A DNA stretch of 64,000 nucleotides from assembly GCA_965656875.1 (NCBI GenBank), contig CBFHMJ010000021.1, positions 1 through 64,000 on the forward strand, in the 5' to 3' direction. Source of the DNA: CBFHMJ01 sp965656875 (lineage in GTDB: Bacteria > Pseudomonadota > Gammaproteobacteria > Enterobacterales > Alteromonadaceae). The position numbers and the translations under genes are program-made. This document shows, piece by piece, positions 37,157 to 44,372 of this stretch. A model generated the notes under the pieces. It saw only the letters and a list, made by a program, of their open reading frames with translations. It did no database searches and had not been told where the DNA came from. The first letter of the stretch is position 1. Every line of letters starts with the position of its first letter.

Positions 37157-37838
37157 AATTGTAACGATCAAATAATGCAGGCTTTTGCAGTAATAACCAG
37201 GCGCCGAACAAGCCGCCTAATGAATGCCCGACATAAATTCGGCCCTGAGATGCACCCCGGTATTCCTTTTCAATCAACGGAAAAACGTGTTTTTCGATAA
37301 AGGCTGCAAACACCGCCGCGCCCCCTGTGGCTCGTTTCCACTCCGGATTGGAAGAAGGCGTGTAATCCAGAATCCTACTGTTCATTCCCCGCTGCTGTTG
37401 GTTATAGGACAAACCCACCAAAATCGCTTCTTCCATCGCACCGCTATTCATCGGAAAACGAGTAGCTCCCGACAATGTTTGAAAACTGTATAACCCATCA
37501 GTCATATACACCACTGGATAACGTCGTTTCGGTGATTTTTTCCATGAACGGGGAAGTTTGATAAACAACTGATAATGCTGCCGACCGTCTTCACTCTTTA
37601 CATCAACAATAGTCGAACGGGGAATAGCAAACGATTCGGCCTGAGAAGGAGAAGCCAGACATACAGCCGAGAGAATGATTAAAAAAACAACCCACAGGCG
37701 TGAGAGAACAAGCAATCCTTTCATGTGATGACTAAAACTTACTACGTTGTTTTAATGAAACCGTCACTGTGCATTATTCGCTGATTTTGTTCAAGTTTTT
37801 AGTCGTTTGGTGGGGAGGGTTAATGGCGTGAGTTACGT

Positions 37839-37867
37839 GGACACCCATGATTTTGGGGTGGGTGTCC
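37839..37867. repeat. single hairpin repeat at the 3' end of the MuA-like gene
   Basis: GGACACCCAT ... GTGGGTGTCC hairpin with a TGATTTTGGG loop, 15 bp beyond the stop codon of the minus-strand MuA-like gene. Position suits a transcription or mRNA-decay barrier. Confidence 0.75.
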
Positions 37868-37881
37868 TGTTAAATACCTTG

Positions 37882-39411
37882 TCAATCACACACCGCCAAA
37901 CCCAAATACCGCCGACTAAAGGGAGAAAACACCATGACACGGCGGGTTTCGATTGGATCGTAGGCGCAGTACACCACTGAATGATGAAAGTTACTTAACC
38001 CGTCGCAGGTATAAACCCGGTCGTTGAACATGAAGGTACTGTCGGATACCAGGCGGAAACCTTGATTGCCGGGGATGGGTGACAGTAAATAGTCAGCCAG
38101 ACTACCCTGACTGCTACGATGCTCTTTCGGAATGGTTGGTAAGTGGTCGTCAATCCAGTCTGGATTTGGTGTGATTTGGTGGAGAGGAATCACAGATTCC
38201 CATCGACGAGAAGTACAATTAAATGCTCTTTCGTCAGTGACAATTAGCTCGACATCGGATAATTGTGCGGCGGCGGATGTCATATGTGGCCGTTGTGCAT
38301 GTAGCGTGTCGACTTGTGTCATCAGGTGATCGAAGAGCAGCAGAAAGCGTCTGAAATTATAGGATTTTATATGCTCAGCTTGCTGAACAATACGAATGCC
38401 CAGTACGTTTGTCAGTGCCTCTGCGTTGGTGGTTAGTTGAATGTATTTGTCACTGATCTTGATGGATTCAGGCACAGGCCACATCTTTAAGGCATCTCGT
38501 AACAACAGATCAGCCATGGTGAAGTCGGAGACAGGCACCATTCGGCAGACTACCTCAAAATTCAGGTTATTAAAGCAAACCAGTAACCGATGCGGCCCAT
38601 CAAGAAAGTTAAACTGCCAGGGCAGAAAGGCCACATCATGCAGTGGGGCATTATCAATATCACGGCTTTTTCGTTGCCACTGATGCTCGTTGCATAGTGC
38701 CTGATGGTCTGGTGAGAAAGGCAGGTTATAGCTGGATTTTAGCCAGTATTGAATCCGGGGTGTGGATACTGCCGGGTTCAATTGTGTCACTTTTTCTATA
38801 TTTCGTTTTTGACGAGCATGTACACGCTGTTTAATGCTGGTGGTTTTCATTTGCTCGTCTAGTAAACCCGGTAAACCATAGTTGAACCAGTTTTTATTCC
38901 AGGCCGCCAGTGAGAAGCTGTTGATCTCAGGAATAATATCGTAAACCTGATACTGTTTAAGGTGCGCATCGCTGGTGGTTTCGCCGAGGGTAATCGGGTC
39001 GAACGGCCATTGGCGTTGGTTATACAAGGTGACAAAGCTTTCCATCACAATCAGCCGATAATGTTGCCCCGGGCGTTCGTCGCACGACTGACGGAACTTC
39101 ATTAACACGGCTTCTCTGGCGAGTAATAACACCAGGTGTTCAGCGTTTAATTCTTCATGTTCGCCTAATGTTTCATCGACAGCTTCTAATCCCTTCGCTT
39201 CATTAGCGGCGTAATCTCGCTGTAATTCAGGCGATTCAATCAATCGGTCCTGAATATCAACAGGTAATCCGGTAAATGGGTAAGCCCGTTGTAAACCACC
39301 GCGAACCCGTTGTTCAAAGTAGTTCCATTCTTCTTTGAGTGCGCGACGCTGAATCGCACGCTTTGTCATGTTCAGATAATTACTCAGTTGTACAGCAGTG
39401 AAACGGCTCAT
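37882..39411 (-). CDS. MuA-like transposase protein, catalytic residues apparently lost
   Basis: 509 aa from ATG 39411, with GAGGA 5 nt upstream; the frame continues to 39540 but without a site. Residues 2-60 match the Mu-type DNA-binding HTH (TAVQLSNYLNMTKRAIQRRA, then GGLQRAYPFTGLP). The last 45 residues (VVYCAYDPIETRRVMVF, RRYLGLAVC) match the Mu transposase C-terminal beta-barrel. The middle has the RNase-H-like order. There LPWQFNFLDG stands where the first Asp is expected, PESIKISDKYIQL keeps a candidate second Asp, and IKSYNFRRF replaces the K..ER of the third motif. No MuB or phage genes are adjacent. A domesticated DNA-binding protein is plausible. Confidence 0.7.
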   Translation of the reverse strand: MSRFTAVQLSNYLNMTKRAIQRRALKEEWNYFEQRVRGGLQRAYPFTGLPVDIQDRLIESPELQRDYAANEAKGLEAVDETLGEHEELNAEHLVLLLAREAVLMKFRQSCDERPGQHYRLIVMESFVTLYNQRQWPFDPITLGETTSDAHLKQYQVYDIIPEINSFSLAAWNKNWFNYGLPGLLDEQMKTTSIKQRVHARQKRNIEKVTQLNPAVSTPRIQYWLKSSYNLPFSPDHQALCNEHQWQRKSRDIDNAPLHDVAFLPWQFNFLDGPHRLLVCFNNLNFEVVCRMVPVSDFTMADLLLRDALKMWPVPESIKISDKYIQLTTNAEALTNVLGIRIVQQAEHIKSYNFRRFLLLFDHLMTQVDTLHAQRPHMTSAAAQLSDVELIVTDERAFNCTSRRWESVIPLHQITPNPDWIDDHLPTIPKEHRSSQGSLADYLLSPIPGNQGFRLVSDSTFMFNDRVYTCDGLSNFHHSVVYCAYDPIETRRVMVFSPFSRRYLGLAVCD

Positions 39412-39653
39412 GGTGTCCTCGTGTGTTGATGGGTTGCAACGCCAAATCGTTAAAAACGACAGGTGCAACATTGTGCCTGATAAAGTACGGGGAAGTAATT
39501 TACCTATTTTGAATAAAATTACAATACCTAAATTCAACACATCTTAATTTTATTCGTTCATTGATCATTAATATGAATAATAACGGTGTTTTTAAAATCG
39601 GAAATGGTAATTATGGGGATAAATGTTAATTAAAAATAAAAATTAATTAATTC

Positions 39654-39681
39654 TTTACATGTACCTAAATAATTGGATAAT
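39654..39681 (+). promoter_or_regulatory. candidate sigma-70 promoter in the gap before the repeat-peptide gene
   Basis: TTTACA, a 16-bp spacer, then GATAAT, about 195 bp before ATG 39876. The 464-bp gap 39412-39875 is AT-rich and shows no ORF; the other promoter, for the MuA-like gene, was not identified. Confidence 0.35.
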
Positions 39682-39875
39682 GCCTTCTGGCCCATTACAA
39701 GGAACTGTTTTGTTGCGGTTTGAGCTCGATTTTACCTGAGTGTAGTTGGTTTTAAGGGGAATTATCACAGTTATAGTGATGAAAAGTGCGTCGTTAATGG
39801 TGTGTTGAGCGGTTGTTGTGTCTTAATTATGATACCGAGTTCGCACTTTTATCAACGTAATGTAAAGGTATCGCT

Positions 39876-40190
39876 ATGACGACTATACAGCAACAATCCC
39901 TTAATTCGCTGAGTCAATCAGTGCCAACATCACAACAGTCGGTTAATCGTGCAGAAGACAGTCGGCCTTCTGCATTGGCTAATGATTCGGTCATGCTGTC
40001 TGAAGCAGGCGTTGCTTTACAGCAAACTGATGTCGTTGGAATAGCATCAACTGTCGACAATTTTGAAAGTGGTGGACGAGGCATTATTCCACCAGAAACC
40101 TCATTGGACTCTGGAGGACGTGGATATGTTCCACCAGAAACTTCATTAGATCATGGGGGGAAAGGAATTATACCTCCGGATATATCTTAA
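39876..40190 (+). CDS. small peptide with three C-terminal tandem repeats, unknown
   Basis: 104 aa, AAGG before ATG. Residues 1-60 are Gln/Ser-rich and contain DSVMLSEAGVALQQ. The C-terminal 43 residues are three 14-residue repeats: SGGRGIIPPETSLD, SGGRGYVPPETSLD, HGGKGIIPPDIS. There are no cysteines, no signal peptide and no membrane helix. A leader followed by repeated cores rich in Gly, Pro, Thr and Asp is the plan of some RiPP precursors, but no maturase (ATP-grasp, radical SAM, LanM) is in the window. It may also be a repeated binding motif. It precedes a three-gene membrane/HTH operon. Confidence 0.6.
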   Translation: MTTIQQQSLNSLSQSVPTSQQSVNRAEDSRPSALANDSVMLSEAGVALQQTDVVGIASTVDNFESGGRGIIPPETSLDSGGRGYVPPETSLDHGGKGIIPPDIS

Positions 40191-40244
40191 TTAGCTGTTG
40201 CGCCTTGCGGATGAGGGGCAACTCACTTTACTTATGAGTTAACG

Positions 40245-40781
40245 ATGGATTTTTTAACGAACGATACGTTGTACAGCATTTTTGGTGCGTTGATGTTGTT
40301 AAGTACCATTTCTATATTAATCTGGCACAAAGAGCGCACCAGTGAAGTACTAACAATCGCTATTTTTTGTTTTGGCTATTTATCTATGGAATGGGTTGGT
40401 TTTCGATTGGTTGCTTTGGAAGATGAGTACATTAGCACTATTAGGAACGTATGGTTTTTATGTTGGAGTGTAATGGGTGGCTTAACAATCTTGACATGCT
40501 GTTTTGCTCATGGACTAACGCGAACTCGTTTTTCCCGCTACTTTAAGAAAATAGCGACGATTTACTTTTGTTTGATGGTAATAAATTTTATTGCTCACCT
40601 ATGTCGATTTTATTTTGGTGCGCCGCCAATCTACTTAACGCTGTACAGTTATGCTACGTTGATTGTCAACTACTTTCTCTTTTCTCTCATCATTACTAAA
40701 ACACTTCAAACACACTGGCAACTTCGTTACTCGATGATTTATAAGGTAAGAGCCTTACTGGGTAAGGAGGAATTGCAATGA
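40245..40781 (+). CDS. polytopic membrane protein, unknown
   Basis: 178 aa with about five hydrophobic helices (SIFGALMLLSTISILIW, VLTIAIFCFGYLSM, VWFLCWSVMGGLTILTCC, IYFCLMVINFIAHLC, YATLIVNYFLFSLIITK). The C-terminal tail is cytoplasmic and basic. Its stop overlaps the next start (ATGA). I do not recognise a family. Position after the repeat-peptide gene would fit an exporter or immunity role for it, which is speculation. Confidence 0.65.
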   Translation: MDFLTNDTLYSIFGALMLLSTISILIWHKERTSEVLTIAIFCFGYLSMEWVGFRLVALEDEYISTIRNVWFLCWSVMGGLTILTCCFAHGLTRTRFSRYFKKIATIYFCLMVINFIAHLCRFYFGAPPIYLTLYSYATLIVNYFLFSLIITKTLQTHWQLRYSMIYKVRALLGKEELQ

Positions 40782-41230
40782 GTATTCATCTTGTTACCGC
40801 TTTATTTATTCTGCTGTTTATTGTTACTGGGTTTCAGGTTGTGTACTGGTCCCGTTACCAAAAAGTACTCACTTTTATTTTAAATCAATCCAATATCGAT
40901 CTGGACAAGCTTCATGCCGCTAATGACCCGGAGTTTTCACCGGTGTTATATGGTGAAGATAAGGAATTTGATGTGTGCGGCAAAACCTTGTTTGAAGCCG
41001 TACAGGAGGTAGAACGTTATTACTGCCAGATGATTATTCCTTCGGTCAGGATTTTCTTAACCCATAATACCCTCGCCAGCCATATTTCTCGTGGTGAGCA
41101 TATGCGAATTATTCTTGATGCCATGAAGCAAATGGACCAGGCAAGAGCCAAAGTACTGCGTAAATATCCAAAAGACGATGTTCTAACCTGGCGAGATAGT
41201 CAAAACCAGTATCCGGTTAAGGAGCAATAA
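40778..41230 (+). CDS. single-pass membrane protein, unknown
   Basis: 150 aa. The N-terminal helix IHLVTALFILLFIVTGFQVVYW anchors a soluble domain with helical pattern (LFEAVQEVERYYCQMIIPSV, MRIILDAMKQMDQARAKVL). GGAGGAATTGCA precedes its ATG, which overlaps the preceding stop, and the HTH gene follows 2 nt later. Translationally coupled member of a three-gene operon; no family recognised. Confidence 0.65.
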   Translation: MSIHLVTALFILLFIVTGFQVVYWSRYQKVLTFILNQSNIDLDKLHAANDPEFSPVLYGEDKEFDVCGKTLFEAVQEVERYYCQMIIPSVRIFLTHNTLASHISRGEHMRIILDAMKQMDQARAKVLRKYPKDDVLTWRDSQNQYPVKEQ

Positions 41231-41232
41231 CC

Positions 41233-41862
41233 ATGGATCGATGCAGGAAACCGCTACCGAGTATCGAGTTTCATGATGACATGATTCGCACCACCGTCAG
41301 TCAGAACCTGCGGGGGTTGATGCGAGAGCATAACATCAGTCAGATTGCATTACATAAAGCGGTGGTTGATTCTGCCCATAACGGCAATGCAAAGCTTTCA
41401 CTTCGCGCAATAAAAAACTACATGGCGGTTGAACGTACTAAATCGTCAACTAATCCTTCAGTGAATACGCTTCAGGAAATTGCTCGGGGTCTGCGTCACC
41501 TTGGACTGGATGTCACGGAATCCTGGATTGTTTGTCGCCATGATTACACCGTGGTAAACAAACTGCGGCGAGTTACATCTGACGAGGCGCAGACTGAATT
41601 AAAACGGTACATTTATGCGTTTATCGCCTCACTGGAACAGATTTCATCCGACAGCGTGTTACTGACAGCCCCCGACCCAACAAATTCTGAATACAACGCT
41701 GAGCTGATTAACACAGTAACCCGACATATCGAATCTGTATTTGATCAAGACCATTCGGTCCAGGCAATTGCCATCGTACTGGAAATCATTAGCGAACGTC
41801 GGGAACAAATGGAACGAAGAGTGAGTACACGCAAACGAGAAAAGGCCAGTAATGCAGGTTAA
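41233..41862 (+). CDS. XRE-like helix-turn-helix protein, unknown
   Basis: 209 aa. Residues 20-85 fit an XRE/Cro-type HTH (VSQNLRGLMREHNISQIALH, then NTLQEIARGLRHLGLD) with an insertion between the helices. The C-terminal half is helical (LKRYIYAFIASLEQI, VQAIAIVLEIISERREQMER) and ends with a basic tail. AAGGAG precedes the ATG. Likely regulator of its own operon with the two membrane proteins (inference). A good terminator follows at 41947. Confidence 0.65.
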   Translation: MDRCRKPLPSIEFHDDMIRTTVSQNLRGLMREHNISQIALHKAVVDSAHNGNAKLSLRAIKNYMAVERTKSSTNPSVNTLQEIARGLRHLGLDVTESWIVCRHDYTVVNKLRRVTSDEAQTELKRYIYAFIASLEQISSDSVLLTAPDPTNSEYNAELINTVTRHIESVFDQDHSVQAIAIVLEIISERREQMERRVSTRKREKASNAG

Positions 41863-41946
41863 TGATGATTAGACAGTTGCTTTTAAAAACAGTGTTGTTG
41901 GATGTTGAATAACGTTTTCAACACCTGCGATTCGCCGAGGTTAAAA

Positions 41947-41988
41947 TCAGGACACCGACCAACGGCCGGGATGTCCTGACTATCCTTT
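41947..41988 (+). terminator. rho-independent terminator after the HTH operon
   Basis: TCAGGACA and TGTCCTGA arms with an inner GGCC pairing, followed by TATCCTTTTTTATT. The outer arms repeat the TCAGGACA / TGTCCTGA of the hairpin repeat family, but the inside differs (GACCAACGGCC). Confidence 0.75.
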
Positions 41989-41989
41989 T

Positions 41990-42241
41990 TTATTCAAACG
42001 ACCAACTCAACGCATCAGCCGGACAGGCTGCCTGTAGCACTTCAAGTTTAGCGCGGGCCTTTAACTGCTGTTTACATGCCGTGCAATCTTCACACTTAGT
42101 TTTATCCAGCCAAACTTGCACGCGACGCCCTTCCTCATTGACGGTGAAATGGCCTTTACCAATGTTATTAAAGAATTGAACGGTGGCGAGAATAACAATG
42201 CCAAACAGGCCGAATAACAGGATAGCTTTTAAGATATGCAT
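41990..42241 (-). CDS. small membrane-anchored protein with ferredoxin-like cysteine motif
   Basis: 83 aa. An N-terminal helix AILLFGLFGIVILATVQFF is followed by a short domain with TKCEDCTACKQQ (C-x2-C-x2-C) and later AACPADAL (CP). Three close cysteines plus a distant Cys-Pro are the ligands of single-[4Fe-4S] ferredoxin domains, although here they are only 18 residues apart and the usual C-x3-CP is missing. It may bind a cluster or zinc. Convergent with the HTH operon, sharing its terminator region. Confidence 0.55.
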   Translation of the reverse strand: MHILKAILLFGLFGIVILATVQFFNNIGKGHFTVNEEGRRVQVWLDKTKCEDCTACKQQLKARAKLEVLQAACPADALSWSFE

Positions 42242-42362
42242 AGTAATTTCAGGTTGTTAGTAACGACGGGGAATGATAGCGGAGAATTGAGTGTGGTGCG
42301 AGTTTGGTTTAGACACGGGTGAAAATCTCCCTCACCAGCTACATGAGGGAGATGGACTGATA

Positions 42363-42698
42363 TCAAGTTAAATCAATCGTTTCGGCGACAGGTGCATTGT
42401 GCATAACTGATGCAATGCCGTTGTCACGTCCGTTTTCAGAAACATACATTTCACTGGTGCCGATAACCTGACCATTATCTTCAGAAAGAAGATTAAAGAA
42501 GTATTGATTGTTGCTTGATGTTTTTCGTTCAAAGTTACTGTCTTTTTTCGAGTTTTTTCTTACTGACTCTGTGCCATTAAAGCAATTTTGTTTTGTTGTA
42601 TAACCTTCGCTTCTCAGGATTATTTCGTTGTTAGAAGCACGAAGACGGAAGTAAAACTCATTGTTTTTGTCACTTTTAAAAATTTCGAATTTAGCCAT
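42363..42698 (-). CDS. YegP-family protein (DUF1508 x2)
   Basis: 111 aa made of two tandem YegP repeats: FEIFKSDKNNEFYFRLRASN ... ILRSEGYTTKQNCFNGTESV and FERKTSSNNQYFFNLLSED ... IGTSEMYVSENGRDNGIASV. The family is small, cytosolic and of unknown function, often induced under stress. Single gene with its own upstream region of 270 bp, in which no other feature was recognised. Confidence 0.9.
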   Translation of the reverse strand: MAKFEIFKSDKNNEFYFRLRASNNEIILRSEGYTTKQNCFNGTESVRKNSKKDSNFERKTSSNNQYFFNLLSEDNGQVIGTSEMYVSENGRDNGIASVMHNAPVAETIDLT

Positions 42699-42968
42699 TT
42701 TATTACCTTTTGAATGTGAAAAAGTTAACCCGATATGGGTAAATTAATAAATGGGGTTTGCTAAATTGGAAACAAGGGGGGTTGTGAAAATATTTTTTGT
42801 TTATTGAGTGAGCCGCAAAAATACAGGGTTTCCTGACTAAATAATACGAGTTGTACCCGATTACCTTTCTTGCTGGTGTGATGTGTAATAAGTCTCAAGC
42901 AACATCACTACTAAACGTACTTAACGACATCGGATTGTTGAATGAGTACCTAACTTGAGGTAATAAAA

Positions 42969-43490
42969 ATGAAATCACTAACAGCAAAAATCACAGCAAT
43001 GGGTATTACGTCATTTTTAACGCTTGGCCTTGGCTTACTATCACCGGTATCACATGCCGTGTCGATTAATGGATATGCATATACCGATGTAGGTGAACGT
43101 GAAATTGAAAGTGCATGGCATCGTCATCTAAATTTTGGATTGAATAAATCTGGATCTGAATCGGGGGCCGTTAAAATTGCATGGAACAGCACTATTACAG
43201 CAACGGGTGGGGCGGAACATATATCTGGCGGACATGCAGGAACGATCAGAATTGTCGGTGAAAAGGGCCAGTGGGTTAACATTTCAACAGATAATAACGT
43301 AACACTGGTTCCAGTATCGGGTAATGGTCCTAATTTATCCGTTGATTTGGACGCGCCAGCTTCAGTTCAATTGGAAGCTGATACAGGGGAACGAAATTAT
43401 GTTTCCATAGGTGGCACGATGTCCATGCCCGGCAATCTTCCGGCTGATCATTATCGCGGTCATTTCGCCATTTCCCTTGATTACCAATAA
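42969..43490 (+). CDS. DUF4402-type fimbrial subunit
   Basis: 173 aa. The signal peptide ends SPVSHA. The mature part shows the DUF4402 plan: HLNFGLN near the start, GGHAGTIRIVGEKGQWVNIS, then YVSIGGTMSMPGNLPADHYRGHFAISLDYQ as the terminal strand. Such proteins are major pilins of chaperone-usher systems. A chaperone gene follows directly and an usher gene lies convergent. Its own terminator at 43534 suggests pilin is made in excess of the chaperone. Confidence 0.8.
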   Translation: MKSLTAKITAMGITSFLTLGLGLLSPVSHAVSINGYAYTDVGEREIESAWHRHLNFGLNKSGSESGAVKIAWNSTITATGGAEHISGGHAGTIRIVGEKGQWVNISTDNNVTLVPVSGNGPNLSVDLDAPASVQLEADTGERNYVSIGGTMSMPGNLPADHYRGHFAISLDYQ

Positions 43491-43533
43491 ACAACTCATT
43501 TCCCTTTTCTGATTGTCCTTTCTTATTTTGACT

Positions 43534-43557
43534 AAAGCCGATGATGTATCGGCTTTT
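43534..43557 (+). terminator. terminator between pilin and chaperone genes
   Basis: AAGCCGAT and ATCGGCTT arms with loop GATGT, then TTTCTTTC. It lies 12 bp before the chaperone start and probably gives partial read-through. Confidence 0.85.
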
Positions 43558-43568
43558 TCTTTCGAGGT

Positions 43569-44372
43569 ATGACTATGAAACGTTCTACTTTATGTCAGCT
43601 AATGATGGTAATGCCTTTATGTTTAGTATTATTTGAAGCATCGGCAAACATGACGATGAATCCTAAGCGTGTTTTGTTAGAAAATCGAGAACGGTCATCG
43701 GGCCTGGTTGTAAAAAATACGACTAACGCGGAAACCCGTTATGAAGTGACATTCAAAGAACTGATGATGAATGAGCAAGGTGTGTTTGAACGGGTTGATG
43801 AAGAGGCCGAATACCCGTATGCCGCATCGCAATTTATTCGTTTTTCACCCAGAGCTTTTACGCTTAAGCCAGGTGCGTCCCAAACGATTCGGCTACTGGT
43901 TCGTAAGCCTGGTAATCTTCAACCCGGGGAATATCGTTCGCATTTAACGGTGTCGGAAGTTCCGGCAGAGTTTGATGATAGTGATCAAAATCAGGTGGCA
44001 CTGATCCCTGTGATGAGTATGTCGGTGCCAGTTATCGTTCGACATGGCAAGCTGGAAGGTGGCGCCAGTATTAGTGGACATCAGATTCAGTATGAGGAGG
44101 ACAAAACGTTTCTGGAATTGACGCTCGATCGCGTAGGTGCGTTATCTTCGTTTGGTACAATCGATGTATATCAGTCAGATAAAAAGTCGCTGTTAATTGG
44201 TCGGGCCAAAGGGATTTCAATTTTGCCACCGCTGAAACGACGCGTTATCCGGATTCCTCTGGATGAAAATTTAATGAACGCAGCGATGGCGCAAAGTGGG
44301 TTAACGGTCGAGTTTTATGGCAGGGATAAGGAAAATCAGCAACTGACATTTGTTCAATATGAAGTGAATTGA
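43569..44372 (+). CDS. periplasmic pilus chaperone
   Basis: 267 aa with signal peptide (MMVMPLCLVLFEASA). The PapD-like first Ig domain has NPKRVLLENRERSSGLVVKN and RFSPRAFTLKPGASQTIRLL, the G1-strand region that donates to pilin subunits. The second domain spans about 150-267. It would escort the DUF4402 pilin to the usher. Its 3' end overlaps the convergent usher gene by 19 bp. Confidence 0.88.
   Translation: MTMKRSTLCQLMMVMPLCLVLFEASANMTMNPKRVLLENRERSSGLVVKNTTNAETRYEVTFKELMMNEQGVFERVDEEAEYPYAASQFIRFSPRAFTLKPGASQTIRLLVRKPGNLQPGEYRSHLTVSEVPAEFDDSDQNQVALIPVMSMSVPVIVRHGKLEGGASISGHQIQYEEDKTFLELTLDRVGALSSFGTIDVYQSDKKSLLIGRAKGISILPPLKRRVIRIPLDENLMNAAMAQSGLTVEFYGRDKENQQLTFVQYEVN

Larger units (their letters stand above)
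36559..37724 (-). pseudogene. alpha/beta-hydrolase (putative esterase, Fes/YbbA-like) split by an inserted element
   Basis: The 5' part (37724 down to 37157) encodes a signal peptide and esterase half with RYPVVYMTDGLYSFQ and the nucleophile elbow GHSLGGLFGAWLL. It stops just after FDRYN, inside the inserted element. The 3' part (36870 down to 36559) resumes with SPSMWFHDF, the expected 'Y..GSPS.W' continuation, and ends with the catalytic His in GASHATAFPTAAIQG. Both halves have the correct order and strand, so the gene was whole before insertion. The catalytic Ser and His are now on separate frames, so activity is probably lost. Confidence 0.9.

Noticed and set aside
41947..41988. Member of the hairpin repeat family
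   Set aside because: Only the outer 8 bp match; the inside differs and a T-run follows, so it is listed as a terminator.
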